A model generated the notes under the pieces. It was given only the letters and a program-made list of their open reading frames with translations, ran no database searches and was not told where the DNA came from. From Gammaproteobacteria bacterium (GTDB lineage: Bacteria; Pseudomonadota; Gammaproteobacteria; Steroidobacterales; GCA-2729495), in assembly GCA_030583605.1 (NCBI GenBank), contig CP129466.1, positions 1,185,001 to 1,249,000 of the forward strand: 64,000 nt of DNA, in the 5' to 3' direction. The stretch's first letter is position 1. The number at the start of each line of letters is the position of its first letter. A program made the position numbers and the translations under genes. Of the stretch, positions 7,336 through 16,656 are shown piece after piece.

Positions 7336-8778
7336 ATGTTCAACAAAGTTTTGCATCAGGCGATGCGCGGAAAGGACCGTGTCGCGCTGGTCTGCGGCCG
7401 GCAACGGCTGAGCCATGCCGAGCTGGCGGCCGCTGTGGCCTCCTGGGCGGGTGCGCTGCAGGCCGAGGGCTTGCGGCCGGGTGACCGGCTTGGGGTCAGT
7501 CTGCGCGAGCGGCCGGAACACGTCGTCGCACTGCTGGCCGCGGCCACCGCCGGGTTGACGATCCTGCCGCTCGACTGGCGTGCGCCGCCGGCGGAACGCG
7601 CGCGCCTCGCCACCGCCTTCGGCGCAAGCGCTGTCCTGACCGAACCGGGCGGGGCGCCGCCGCCTGGCTGTCGCGTCATACCCGTCGATGCCGGCTGGTG
7701 CGACCGTGCGGCCCGCGCGCCGGCACTGCCGGTTGCGGTGGCCGACCCGGCGCAGCCGTTGCTGTTCAACATGACTTCCGGCACGAGCGGTGAGCCGAAG
7801 GCCGCCGTGGTCACGCAGGGCGATTTTGAGGCGCGCCTCGCGCGGCAGGCGGAAGTTCACGGACCACTCGATGGCCATCGTTATCTGTCCGCAGCTCCGC
7901 TCTGCTTCAGCGGAGGGCTCATGTACTGCCTGTACCACCTGGTGACCGGCAACACCGTGCTGCTCTACCCGCCGCTCTTCTCGGCCGGGGAACTGGTGCA
8001 GCTCGTGCGCGACAACGGCATCAGTTACGTATTCCTGGTACCGACCGCGCTGCGCTGGCTGCTGCGTCTCGAGGCGGGCGATGAACCGCTGCTGCCCGAT
8101 GTGCGCGTACTGCTGACGAGCGCCGCGCCGATTACCGCAGCCGAGAAACTGGCGGTGCGCGAGCGCGTCTGCCCGAACTTCTTCGAGTCTTACGCGACCT
8201 CTGCCGCCGGCACGATTGCCGCGCTTCGACCGGCGGACCTGCCCGCTCATGCCGACAGCGTGGGGCGGCCGCTGCGCTCCATCGAAATGCAGATCGTGGA
8301 CGACGACGGCGGGGTGGTCGGCGCCGGGGTCAGCGGTCGTGTGCGCTGCCGGGGCGCAGGGGTTTCCGGCGAACTGCTCGCCAGCGGCGGCGTTACCGCG
8401 CTGGCCGAACGACTCGATGGCGGCTGGTACTACACCGGTGATCTCGGCCGGCTGGGCGAAGATGGGTTCCTGCACCTCGTCGGCCGTGCCGACGGGATGA
8501 TCATCCGTGGCGGCGTCAACGTGCGGCCGGGGCTCATCGAGCAGGCGCTGCGCGAGCATCCCGCTGTTGCGGATGTGGCAGTTGTCGGCCGGCCATCGGC
8601 GGATCTCGGCGAGGAAGTGGTCGCCTTCGTCCAGCCGGGTCGTACCGTCAGCGCCGCTGATCTCCTGGCGCATTGCCGCGGGCGCCTGCCCGGCCACATG
8701 GTGCCGGCGCGCATCGAGTTCCTGACGGAGTTCCCGCGCAGCGCGGCGGGCAAGATCCGGCGCAGCGAACTGCCGTAA
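7336..8778 (+). CDS. Stand-alone AMP-dependent acyl/aryl-acid ligase
   Basis: This predicted protein has 480 residues. ATG 7336 (MFNKVLHQAM) is chosen because upstream in-frame sequence is non-coding in character. Adenylate-forming motifs occur in order: A3 MTSGTSGEPK (residues 146-155), a variant A5 YATSAAGTIA, A7 YYTGDLG, A8 GRADGMIIRGGVNVRPG, and A10 SAAGKIRRSEL with catalytic Lys473. In the A4 region the segment is APLCFSGGLMY; the Asp that binds an alpha-amino group in amino-acid-activating domains is not there, so a carboxylic acid is a likelier substrate. It probably loads the carrier protein encoded divergently, or forms an acyl-CoA. Confidence 0.8.
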   Translation: MFNKVLHQAMRGKDRVALVCGRQRLSHAELAAAVASWAGALQAEGLRPGDRLGVSLRERPEHVVALLAAATAGLTILPLDWRAPPAERARLATAFGASAVLTEPGGAPPPGCRVIPVDAGWCDRAARAPALPVAVADPAQPLLFNMTSGTSGEPKAAVVTQGDFEARLARQAEVHGPLDGHRYLSAAPLCFSGGLMYCLYHLVTGNTVLLYPPLFSAGELVQLVRDNGISYVFLVPTALRWLLRLEAGDEPLLPDVRVLLTSAAPITAAEKLAVRERVCPNFFESYATSAAGTIAALRPADLPAHADSVGRPLRSIEMQIVDDDGGVVGAGVSGRVRCRGAGVSGELLASGGVTALAERLDGGWYYTGDLGRLGEDGFLHLVGRADGMIIRGGVNVRPGLIEQALREHPAVADVAVVGRPSADLGEEVVAFVQPGRTVSAADLLAHCRGRLPGHMVPARIEFLTEFPRSAAGKIRRSELP

Positions 8779-8836
8779 CGGGCCGCTACAGCCATCCGCC
8801 CTGTCGGCGGACCGGCATTTCACTTAGCATCCGCGG

Positions 8837-9655
8837 ATGATCGATGCCATCGCCGCCACCTTCCCCTGTCGCCTGTGCGGCGGGCGTGACCTGCGTCTTT
8901 ACTACACCCTCGGCAACGATGGCCGTTTCCGCTACTACCGCTGCCGGGACTGCGCGCTGGTGAACTACGATCTCGCGACCGGCATCGACCAGGAGCAGTA
9001 CACCGCCGACTACGTCGATCCGATGGACGATCACGCCCGCGCCAATCGAGACAAGGACCAGTCCTTCGACTTCCTGTCACGTTACGTCTCGCCACCAGCC
9101 CGGCTGCTTGATATCGGGTGCGGTACCGGTCGACTGCTGTACCTGGCGAAACGCGCGGGCTGGCAGGTCAAGGGGCTGGAGCTTTCCGCGACCATGGCGG
9201 ACCGGGTCAGGCAGCGGCTCGAGGTCGACGTGCTGGCCGGTGATTTTCTCGCCCTCGATCCCGCACCTGCCGATCGTGAAGCCTATGACGTGGTCTGCCT
9301 GCGCCATGTGCTGGAGCATCTGCCCGATGCCAACGGCGCCATGACCCGCATCCGGGCGCTGACGCGGCCGGGTGGCTACTTCCTCGCGGAGATGCCCAAT
9401 GTCGAGGCGCTGGTCAAGAAGTGGTTGCGCCTCGTCACGCGGCTCGGCCTGCACCGCCGACGCTTCCCGGAGGATTTCATGGCGGGCCACTGCAATGAAT
9501 ATTGCCGCCGCTCGTTCGCCGCGCTGCTGGAGCGTAACGGCTTTCGTCTCGTCCGCTGGGAGACTTACTCGAAGAAGCCCCTGGCCAACTGGCTGCTCAA
9601 TCGCATTCCGGCAGGAACCAAAGCGCGCGCCCTCGCGCAGCGCCTCGGTGCGTGA
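8837..9655 (+). CDS. Zinc-ribbon class I SAM-dependent methyltransferase
   Basis: This predicted protein has 272 residues. An N-terminal zinc ribbon has Cys11/Cys14 (CRLC) and Cys36/Cys39 (CRDC). Then comes a Rossmann methyltransferase with motif I LLDIGCGTGRLL (about residue 90) and LRHVLEHLPDA at motif IV. This layout is common in methyltransferases that act on sugars, lipids or natural products. It lies 58 bases after the AMP ligase in the same direction and may act on that pathway's product. The C-terminus is basic and Leu-rich, possibly membrane-associated. Confidence 0.75.
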   Translation: MIDAIAATFPCRLCGGRDLRLYYTLGNDGRFRYYRCRDCALVNYDLATGIDQEQYTADYVDPMDDHARANRDKDQSFDFLSRYVSPPARLLDIGCGTGRLLYLAKRAGWQVKGLELSATMADRVRQRLEVDVLAGDFLALDPAPADREAYDVVCLRHVLEHLPDANGAMTRIRALTRPGGYFLAEMPNVEALVKKWLRLVTRLGLHRRRFPEDFMAGHCNEYCRRSFAALLERNGFRLVRWETYSKKPLANWLLNRIPAGTKARALAQRLGA

Positions 9656-9734
9656 AGCGGTGGCCGGCGCGCATCGTCGTCGCTGTGAGAGACACCCGGA
9701 GTTTTTGCCCGGCGGCCGAAGGCGGCAGCGTTTG

Positions 9735-11375
9735 ATGGCCAGGCGACAGCCCTTGGTCGCGGCGGGGAGCCGGGGCCCGGGAGCATTCGTGGCGGCGATC
9801 CTGCTGGCGTCGCTGCCGGCGCACGCGAGCCACGACCCACCGCCGCTCGCCGATCCGATACCGGCAGCCATCCCCGCCGGGCCCTACACGCTGCGGCTCG
9901 TCGAGGTGGCAGGCGGAATCGTGTTCCCGACCAAGGCGGCTGGCATTCCCGACGGCAGCGATCGCATCCTGATCACCCGGCGTGACGGCGTGATCGAACT
10001 GGTGAAGGACGGCGCGCTCACGCCGCTACCGTTTCTCGACATCTCGGCCACGACGGTCGCCAACGCCGGCAGTGCTCTGTCCACGGTCGCGTTTCATCCG
10101 CAGTTTGCTGTCTCGGGCAGTCCGGGAGAGGGTCGGTTCTACACCATCTCGCAGGAAGCCGCCGGCAGCGGGGCGGCGCAATTCGGGGCAGTCTCGCCGG
10201 TGACGCACCAGAGCGTGGTGTACGAGTGGCGGGTGAGTGCGCTTGCGCCGGATGTGACGGACCTGGCGACGCGGCGCGAGATCCTGCGGGTGAACGAGAA
10301 GACCAGTGTGCACAATCTCGACGATCTCGCCTTCGGGCCCGACGGTTTTCTGTACATCTCGAAGGGTGACGACGACATGACCGCGGACGGCGTCCTCGAT
10401 GCACGCAGCATCGACGGTTCGATCCTGCGCATCGACGTGGACGACACCAGTGGCAACGGCCGTTATTCGGTGCCGGCCGACAACCCCTTCGTGGGCGACG
10501 CCACGGGGAGAATCGCCGAGGTGTTCGCCTTTGGTTTCCGCAACCCCTGGCGGATCAGTTTCGATCCGCTGACGGGCGGCCTGTACGCAGGCGACAACGG
10601 CGAAGACGACATCGAGGAGATCGACCTGGTGCAGCCGGGCGGCTATTACGGCTGGAACGACAAGGAAGGCTCGTTCGCCTTTCTCGATTTCAATGGGGTG
10701 ACCGACGACCTGAGCGACCTGCCGTCCGGTTTCAACGGCATCGATCCGGTGTCCGAGTACGATCACACCGAGGGCGACCGCTCGATTGCCGGCGGATACT
10801 TCTATCGTGGCACGGCCCTGCCCGGCTTGCAGGGACAGTACGTGTTCGGTGACTTCGTCAGCGGGCGGCTCATGCACATGAACCCGCTCACTCACGAGAT
10901 TGCGACCATTGCGATCGATCCGGGCGGCGCTCCGCTTGGGCAGGGGATCATCGGCTTCGGGGAGACCGGCAGCGGCGAGCTGCTGATCGTGGTGACGAAC
11001 TGGGACACGACACCGACCGGACGCGTGCTGCGGGTGGTGGGCGGGGTCGCTCCCATCGGTGATGCCGACGGCGATGGCATCGGCGATCATCGCGATAACT
11101 GCACGCTTGCGGCCAACGGGCCGCTGGCGCCCGACGCCGGCGGCAACTCGCAGCGCGACGCGGACGGCGACGGCTTCGGCAACGTCTGCGATGCGGACAT
11201 CGACAACAACGGCTTCGTCAACTTCGTGGACCTGGCGCTGTTCCGGGCCGCGTTCGGCAGCGCCGACGCGCAAGCCGATTTCGACGGCAACGGCGGCCTG
11301 GTGAATTTCGCTGACCTCGCGCGATTCCGTGCCTGCTTCGGCCGGGCCCCCGGGCCCTCCGCGCTGGCCCCCTGA
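9735..11375 (+). CDS. PQQ-type glucose/sorbosone dehydrogenase with TSP3 and dockerin-like tail
   Basis: This predicted protein has 546 residues. ATG 9735 (MARRQPLV) begins a signal peptide ending near AHA. Residues about 55-440 are a GSDH beta-propeller (LRLVEVAGGIVFPTKAAG, HNLDDLAFGPDGFLY, GFRNPWRISFDP, GDNGEDDIEEID, VFGDFVSGRL), the fold of soluble PQQ sugar dehydrogenases. The tail has thrombospondin type 3 calcium repeats (GDADGDGIGDHRDNC, QRDADGDGFGNVCDAD). Two dockerin-like repeats follow (FVNFVDLALFRAAFG and LVNFADLARFRACFG). It is probably extracellular and calcium-loaded; the substrate is unknown. Confidence 0.8.
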   Translation: MARRQPLVAAGSRGPGAFVAAILLASLPAHASHDPPPLADPIPAAIPAGPYTLRLVEVAGGIVFPTKAAGIPDGSDRILITRRDGVIELVKDGALTPLPFLDISATTVANAGSALSTVAFHPQFAVSGSPGEGRFYTISQEAAGSGAAQFGAVSPVTHQSVVYEWRVSALAPDVTDLATRREILRVNEKTSVHNLDDLAFGPDGFLYISKGDDDMTADGVLDARSIDGSILRIDVDDTSGNGRYSVPADNPFVGDATGRIAEVFAFGFRNPWRISFDPLTGGLYAGDNGEDDIEEIDLVQPGGYYGWNDKEGSFAFLDFNGVTDDLSDLPSGFNGIDPVSEYDHTEGDRSIAGGYFYRGTALPGLQGQYVFGDFVSGRLMHMNPLTHEIATIAIDPGGAPLGQGIIGFGETGSGELLIVVTNWDTTPTGRVLRVVGGVAPIGDADGDGIGDHRDNCTLAANGPLAPDAGGNSQRDADGDGFGNVCDADIDNNGFVNFVDLALFRAAFGSADAQADFDGNGGLVNFADLARFRACFGRAPGPSALAP

Positions 11376-11503
11376 TTGGCGCGGCACCGGCCGCCAGTGA
11401 GAAATGGTCGGCAGAACCCGGGCGGGGCGTTGCCGCAGACTCACGGACTGGGAGGCGGGGTGTATCCCACCACTCCGTGTGGCTGTGTCCGGAGGCGTCT
11501 GCC

Positions 11504-12364
11504 ATGGGTGACGAAGTCAGCAGGGCGTTTGCATTCGTGCGGGAACTGGTCGCGAACCTTCCCGGCAAGGACATCGATCTGCCGGCGTTCCCTGACGTGG
11601 TACGGCGCCTGCAGGTTGCGCTCGCGGACCCGGACACCAGCGCCCGGGATCTCGTGGTAATCATCGAGTCGGAGCCGGTGCTGAGCGCGCGACTGCTCCA
11701 GATGGCCAACTCCGCGGCAGTGAGTGCGGCCGGCAACCCGGCGACCAGCATCAAGGCGGCGGTGAGCCGGCTCGGCTTCAATCTCGTGCGCCTCACCGCG
11801 ATGACGCATGCCATGCGCCAGATGGAGCGCAACGAGTCATTGCAGCCGATACGACCGGAGCTCGGCCGCATCTGGCGCGCCAGCAACGAGGTAGCGGCGA
11901 TCTGCTACGTGGTGGCGCGCCGCGCGTTCGGCCGCCAGCCGGACGAAGCGATGCTCGCCGGCCTTCTGCACGGCATTGGCGCGCTCTATATCGTCAGTCA
12001 CACCCAGAAGGTCGACCCGGTGCTGCGCGCCGATCCGGACTTCCAGGCGATCGTACGCGACTGGCAGCCGCGGCTCGGCAAGGCGATTCTCGATGCCTGG
12101 GGGCTGCCCGAGCGCATAGGGCAGGCCGTTGCCAGGCAGGATGAATTGCTCGGCACCGGGCCGCAGGACCTCGAGCCTCTGGCGCGATTGCTGTCGGCAG
12201 CCAAGTTCCGCCACCGCCTTGGCACGGAGCCGGACCTGCGCCGCCAGCTGCCACAGGCCGACGACGTGATGCGCGCCGTCACGCTCGGCGACCGCACGTT
12301 TCTCGACCTCGTGGCCGCCGGCCACCAGGACATCGAGGAAATGCAGCAACTGCTCGCCGCATAA
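11504..12364 (+). CDS. HDOD domain signalling protein
   Basis: This predicted protein has 286 residues. ATG 11504 follows GGAGG at 11491-11495; the longer frame from 11477 lacks one. The HDOD core is clear: LPAFPDVVRRLQ, then ESEPVLSARLLQMANSA, then IKAAVSRLGFNLVRLTAM, a degenerate HD-like fold that has lost phosphodiesterase metal ligands. LLHGIGALYIV is the remnant of the HD pair. No GGDEF or EAL domain is attached. HDOD proteins act as adaptors in motility, stress and c-di-GMP networks. A second HDOD protein, joined to GGDEF, sits beside the flagellar genes at 52.7 kb. Confidence 0.8.
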   Translation: MGDEVSRAFAFVRELVANLPGKDIDLPAFPDVVRRLQVALADPDTSARDLVVIIESEPVLSARLLQMANSAAVSAAGNPATSIKAAVSRLGFNLVRLTAMTHAMRQMERNESLQPIRPELGRIWRASNEVAAICYVVARRAFGRQPDEAMLAGLLHGIGALYIVSHTQKVDPVLRADPDFQAIVRDWQPRLGKAILDAWGLPERIGQAVARQDELLGTGPQDLEPLARLLSAAKFRHRLGTEPDLRRQLPQADDVMRAVTLGDRTFLDLVAAGHQDIEEMQQLLAA

Positions 12365-12412
12365 TCGGCGAGTCCGGAAAATACCCGGCGGAAAGCGTGC
12401 CCGCTCCGGGCC

Positions 12413-15061
12413 TCAGGCGGCCCGGTACAAGCGGCCGTGGCGGACGAGCAACTTCTCGATCTCCACAGCGATGAACACGATGCTCGCCGCAGCGATGCAG
12501 AAAGCGAGCTCGACCCACGTCAGCGCCTCGGTCCGGAAGATGGGTTGCGCCGCGGGCAGATAGATGACCGCCATTTGCAGCGCGAACGTCAGGAGCACGG
12601 CGAGCAGCAGCGGCGCGTTGGATGCCAGTCCGATGCTGAACAGGCTGTCCCTGTCGGCGCGTATGGCCAGTACATGACCCATCTGCGAAAGGGTCAGCAC
12701 GGTGAACACCATCGTCTGCCAGTGCCAGTCGCCGGTGGCGAGGCTCAGCGTCTGCGTCAGCAGGGATACGCCACCCATCAGCAGGCCCACCCACAGGATG
12801 TGCTGCCACAGGCCATGCGCGAAGATGCTCTCCGATGGCGGTCGCGGCGGTCGTTGCATGATCCGCCGCTCGGCGGGTTCGCCCGCCAGCGCCAGCCCGG
12901 GCAGCCCGTCGGTCACCAGGTTGATCCACAGGATATGGATCGGCAGCAGCGGGATCGGCAGGCCGAGAAAGGGTGCGAAGAGCAGGGTCACGATCTCGGC
13001 TGAGTTGCCGGTCATCGCGTACTTCACGAACTTGCGAATGTTGTCGAAGATCCGCCGCCCCTCGCGGATCGCCGCAACGATGGTCGCGAAGTTGTCATCG
13101 AGCAGTGTCATGGCGGCGGCTTCGCGGGCGACGTCGGTGCCGATCCTGCCCATGGCGACACCGATATCTGCACGCCGCAGCGCGGGCGCGTCGTTGACGC
13201 CATCGCCGGTCATCGCGACGAACTCGCCGTTGTCCTGCAGCGCCTCGACGATGCGGATCTTCTGCTCCGGGTTGATGCGCGCGTAGACGCGCACACGTCG
13301 CACCGCGTCGCCGAACGCTTCCGGGGAGAGGGCTGCGAGAGCCGCTCCGGTCAGGACCTCGGCGCCGGGCGCGGCGATTCCCACACGCGCGGCCACTGCC
13401 CTTGCGGTGGCCGGATGGTCGCCGGTGACCATGACCGGCGTGATGCCCGCTTCGCGACAGGCGGCTACCGCCGCTGCCGCTTCTGCCCGCGGCGGGTCGA
13501 GCAGGCCGGCGAGCCCGATGCAGACGAGATCGCGCTCCGTCCGGTCAGGGTCCGTGTCGCCGGGCAGATCGGGCAGGCGCCTGAGGGCAAACGCCAGCAC
13601 GCGCTGCCCCTCGGCGGCCAGCCGACCGGCCAGTTCCGCGATCGCCGGGTCGAGCGGCTGATTGCCATCACCGGCACGCTGCGCCACGCAGCGCGGCAGT
13701 ACGGACTCCGGCGCACCCTTGGTGTACATCACGATGCCGGCGTCGTCGTGGTGAAACGTGCTCATGCGTCGACGTTGTGCATCGAAGGGGATCTCGCCGA
13801 TGCGCGGCTGCCGGGCCGTCCACTCGGCCACCTGCTCCGCGGGAACGGTGGCGAGGAGCGCGGTCTCGGTCGGATCGCCCACGAGACCTCCGCCAGGCGC
13901 CGTGTATGCATCATTGCAAAGCACCATGGCCATGCCGAGTTCGCGCCAGGCGGGACCGCGGCCGTCCGGAGCATGCCGAAATTCGCCAGCGGCATGGCAG
14001 GTCTCCACCCGCATGCGGTTTTCGGTGAGCGTGCCGGTCTTGTCCGAGCAGATGTAGGTTACCGAGCCGAGCGTTTCGACTGCCGGCAGCCGCCGGATGA
14101 GCGCGTTGCGCCGGACCATGCGGCTGGCGCCGAGTGCGAGCGAGATGGTGACGACTGCGGGCAGGGCCTCGGGGATTGCGGCCACGGCCAGGCTCACTGC
14201 GGTGAGGAACATCGTGAGCGCCGGTTCGCCGCGCAGCCAGCCCACGAGGAAGAGGATCGCGCAGATGGCCAGCACCACCCCGGCCAGCTTCCGGCCGAAA
14301 TGCGCCAGCCGTTTCTGCAGCGGCGTCTTGCCCTCGTCAGCTGCCAGCAGCGTGGCGATGCGCCCGAGTTCGGTGCGCATCCCCGTGGCCACCACGACGC
14401 CGCGCCCGCGGCCGCGTGTGACGAGCGTGCCCTTGAACACCATGCCGGAGCGGTCACCCAGCGGCGCCTCGCGGTCCGGATGGCTCGCCGTGCCTTTCTC
14501 CACGGGTACGGATTCGCCGGTCAGGGCGGCTTCCTCCGTCTGCAGCCGCGCGGTCTCGATGAGGCGGAGGTCGGCCGGCACGACATCGCCTGCCTCCAGG
14601 CAGACCACGTCACCGGGAACCAGTTCGTCGGCTTCCACGGTGCGACGCTCACCATCGCGGATCACCTGCGCACGGTGGGCAGCCAGCCTGCGCAGTGCGG
14701 CCATGGCCTTTTCGGCCCGGAACTCCTGCATGAAGCCGATCACGGCATTCAGCACGACGATCACCACGATCGCGATCGAGTCCTGCGGCTCGCCGACGAT
14801 GCCGGCGATGACCGCTGCCGCGATCAACACGAGGATCATGAAGTCCGTGAACTGGGCCACGATCATGGCGGAGAGCGACCGCCCGCCCAGCGTCTCCAGT
14901 GCGTTGCGACCGTGCTGCTCGAGGCGTTGTCGTGCTTCGTGCGGGCTGAGGCCTGCCGTCGCGTGGCTCTGCAGCTGGCCGAGCACCGCTTCGCCGTCGA
15001 GCGTGTGCCAGGCGGGTACGGTGTCCGGCCCGGTGTCGTGAGCGTGCGCGTTGCCTGTCAT
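12413..15061 (-). CDS. P2-type cation (probably calcium) transporting ATPase
   Basis: This predicted protein has 882 residues from ATG 15061; an in-frame ATG at 15142 would add 27. Features in order: cation ATPase N-terminal domain ([14 protein letters not shown]), actuator [22 protein letters not shown] in M4, phosphorylation site [11 protein letters not shown], hinge [22 protein letters not shown], and NLVTDGLP in M6. Asn and Asp in that M6 motif and Glu in the M4 PEALP motif match SERCA/PMR1-like calcium pumps rather than heavy-metal pumps. It acts at the inner membrane. The gene lies 102 bases downstream of the symporter gene in the same direction. Confidence 0.85.
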   Translation of the reverse strand: MTGNAHAHDTGPDTVPAWHTLDGEAVLGQLQSHATAGLSPHEARQRLEQHGRNALETLGGRSLSAMIVAQFTDFMILVLIAAAVIAGIVGEPQDSIAIVVIVVLNAVIGFMQEFRAEKAMAALRRLAAHRAQVIRDGERRTVEADELVPGDVVCLEAGDVVPADLRLIETARLQTEEAALTGESVPVEKGTASHPDREAPLGDRSGMVFKGTLVTRGRGRGVVVATGMRTELGRIATLLAADEGKTPLQKRLAHFGRKLAGVVLAICAILFLVGWLRGEPALTMFLTAVSLAVAAIPEALPAVVTISLALGASRMVRRNALIRRLPAVETLGSVTYICSDKTGTLTENRMRVETCHAAGEFRHAPDGRGPAWRELGMAMVLCNDAYTAPGGGLVGDPTETALLATVPAEQVAEWTARQPRIGEIPFDAQRRRMSTFHHDDAGIVMYTKGAPESVLPRCVAQRAGDGNQPLDPAIAELAGRLAAEGQRVLAFALRRLPDLPGDTDPDRTERDLVCIGLAGLLDPPRAEAAAAVAACREAGITPVMVTGDHPATARAVAARVGIAAPGAEVLTGAALAALSPEAFGDAVRRVRVYARINPEQKIRIVEALQDNGEFVAMTGDGVNDAPALRRADIGVAMGRIGTDVAREAAAMTLLDDNFATIVAAIREGRRIFDNIRKFVKYAMTGNSAEIVTLLFAPFLGLPIPLLPIHILWINLVTDGLPGLALAGEPAERRIMQRPPRPPSESIFAHGLWQHILWVGLLMGGVSLLTQTLSLATGDWHWQTMVFTVLTLSQMGHVLAIRADRDSLFSIGLASNAPLLLAVLLTFALQMAVIYLPAAQPIFRTEALTWVELAFCIAAASIVFIAVEIEKLLVRHGRLYRAA

Positions 15062-15163
15062 TTCTCTGACGACGTCCTGAAAGATCCGCGAGCGAGCCGG
15101 TTTCCCGGCTGACCGGCCAGCCGCAATACGCTCCAGTGGCAACCGTGCGCCAGCGGGCAGTTG

Positions 15164-16423
15164 CTAGGCCGGCGGTTCGCCGCGCGATACGACGACCGCG
15201 GCCGCGAGGTCCCCGGTGACATTGACTGTCGTGCGGCACATATCGAGGAACCGGTCCACACCGAGAATAAGCCCGATGCCTTCCGGTGGCACGCCGACCA
15301 TGCCGAGAATCATCACGACCACGGGGATCGAGCCGGCGGGCACGCCGGCGGTGCCGATGCCGCCAAGCACGCAGATGAACATCACGAGGAACTGTTGCGC
15401 CAGATCCAGCTCGATGCCGTAGAACTGGGCAAGGAACAGGACGGTCACGCCCTCGAACAGCGCCGTGCCGTTCTGGTTGGCGGTGGAGCCGAGCGTGAGT
15501 ACGAAGCGGCTGACATGCTGCGGCAGGTGGAGATTGTCGTCGGCCACGAGCAGCGATGTCGGCAGCGTGGCATTGCTGGACGCGGTGGAAAAAGCGGTCA
15601 GCACGGCGGGTCGTACCGCAGCGAAGAACCGCAGCGGGCTCATGCCGCCGAACAGGCGCACGGACAGCCCGTACACGATGAACTGCTGGATCAGCAGCCC
15701 GGCGACCACCACCAGCACGTAGGCGCTGAGCTGGCGCAGGATGTCATAGCCCATCCGGGCCGTGAGCGTAAACAGCAGGCAGGCGACGCCAAGCGGCGCG
15801 AGTTCGATGACGATCGCGAGCAGCCGCATTACGACCTGGTTCAGTCCCTCCAGCGTTTCCTCGAGCTTCTTTGTCGCTTCGCTGCGGGTCGCCACCAGAC
15901 CGACACCCATGAACAGCGAGAACACCATGACAGCCAGCATGTCGCCGTCGGCCATGGCGCGCACCGCGTTGGCGGGTACCAGGTTCACCAGGAAATCCAT
16001 GCCGGAAACGGTTTCGTTCGTGCGCCCCGCGACCGGCGCGCCGGCCGCACGGGCCTGGTCCGCCAGGTCGCGGTCCAGCCCCGCGCCGGGACGAAAACCA
16101 TTGACGAGCGCAATGCCGATGATCACGGCGATGGTGGAAACGGCCGTCGAGTAGACCAGCGTGCGCACGCCGATGCGCCCCAGCCGCTTCAGGTCGCCAA
16201 GCCCGGCCACGCCGAGCGCCAGGGCGCAGAAGATGAGGGGAATCACCAGCATGAACAGCAGGCGCAGGAAGATCTTGCCCGCCGGCTCGGTGATGAAACG
16301 GATGAAGCCGTTCAGAGCCCGGGATTCGGGTCCGAGGACGATATGCGCCAGGCCACCGAGTAGCGCACCGACCACGAGGCCAATGAGCATGCGGATGGAA
16401 AGCCGGGACGACACCGCGGCCAA
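15164..16423 (-). CDS. Dicarboxylate/amino acid:cation symporter (DAACS family)
   Basis: This predicted protein has 419 residues from a TTG at 16423; GTG 16414 and ATG 16392 are alternatives and none has a good ribosome site. Multiple membrane segments are present. The DAACS signature includes the serine-rich hairpin AFSTASSNATLPTSL, then NQNGTALFEGVTVLFLAQFYG, then GIGTAGVPAGSIPVVVMILG and LGVDRFLDMCRTTVNVTGD. The family imports glutamate, aspartate or C4-dicarboxylates with sodium or protons. A terminator-like hairpin ends only about ten bases before the start (see 16434-16479), so this gene probably has its own promoter or is read through. Confidence 0.8.
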   Translation of the reverse strand: MAAVSSRLSIRMLIGLVVGALLGGLAHIVLGPESRALNGFIRFITEPAGKIFLRLLFMLVIPLIFCALALGVAGLGDLKRLGRIGVRTLVYSTAVSTIAVIIGIALVNGFRPGAGLDRDLADQARAAGAPVAGRTNETVSGMDFLVNLVPANAVRAMADGDMLAVMVFSLFMGVGLVATRSEATKKLEETLEGLNQVVMRLLAIVIELAPLGVACLLFTLTARMGYDILRQLSAYVLVVVAGLLIQQFIVYGLSVRLFGGMSPLRFFAAVRPAVLTAFSTASSNATLPTSLLVADDNLHLPQHVSRFVLTLGSTANQNGTALFEGVTVLFLAQFYGIELDLAQQFLVMFICVLGGIGTAGVPAGSIPVVVMILGMVGVPPEGIGLILGVDRFLDMCRTTVNVTGDLAAAVVVSRGEPPA

Positions 16424-16433
16424 GATAGCAGAG

Positions 16434-16479
16434 AAAAAGGGCCGCCGCGCGCGTCGGCGCGCCCGGCTCCCGGCGGCGG
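16434..16479 (-). terminator. Rho-independent terminator of the cysG-hem operon
   Basis: On the minus strand GCCGCCG (16477-16471) pairs with CGGCGGC (16447-16441) around a GC-rich loop that can itself fold. CC, TTTTT and CTC follow (16440-16431). It begins two bases after the stop of the 37-residue gene, so it closes the long leftward operon that starts at cysG. Confidence 0.6.
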
Positions 16480-16481
16480 TC

Positions 16482-16595
16482 CTAGCCCGGCAGGAGGCTC
16501 ACGAGGAGCAGCAGGATGATCCCCCCGACGAAGGCCATGAGCAGGTAGCGGAAGCGCTTCGCATTCAGGTCGTTTTGCGGATCGTTATTGGCCAT
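16482..16595 (-). CDS. Small single-pass membrane protein (37 residues)
   Basis: The predicted protein is MANNDPQNDLNAKRFRYLLM followed by AFVGGIILLLLVSLLPG. It has a polar N-terminus and one C-terminal transmembrane helix. The longer frame from 16667 has Arg/Cys-rich upstream sequence and is not used. It is the last gene before the terminator and lies 61 bases after the deacetylase gene. No family is recognised; the ordered polar-then-hydrophobic layout and operon position support it being real. Confidence 0.5.
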   Translation of the reverse strand: MANNDPQNDLNAKRFRYLLMAFVGGIILLLLVSLLPG

Positions 16596-16656
16596 GGCAG
16601 TCACCCGGCGTAGCCGACAGCGGCAATCTAGCAGATCGGTGGCGCTTCGCTCTACG

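Noticed and set aside
10026..11444. 472-codon open frame on - opposite the sugar dehydrogenase
   Set aside because: The + strand frame has a signal peptide, propeller motifs and calcium repeats; the antisense frame has none.
13415..15112. 565-codon open frame on + opposite the P-type ATPase
   Set aside because: It is antisense to a complete ATPase with all catalytic motifs.
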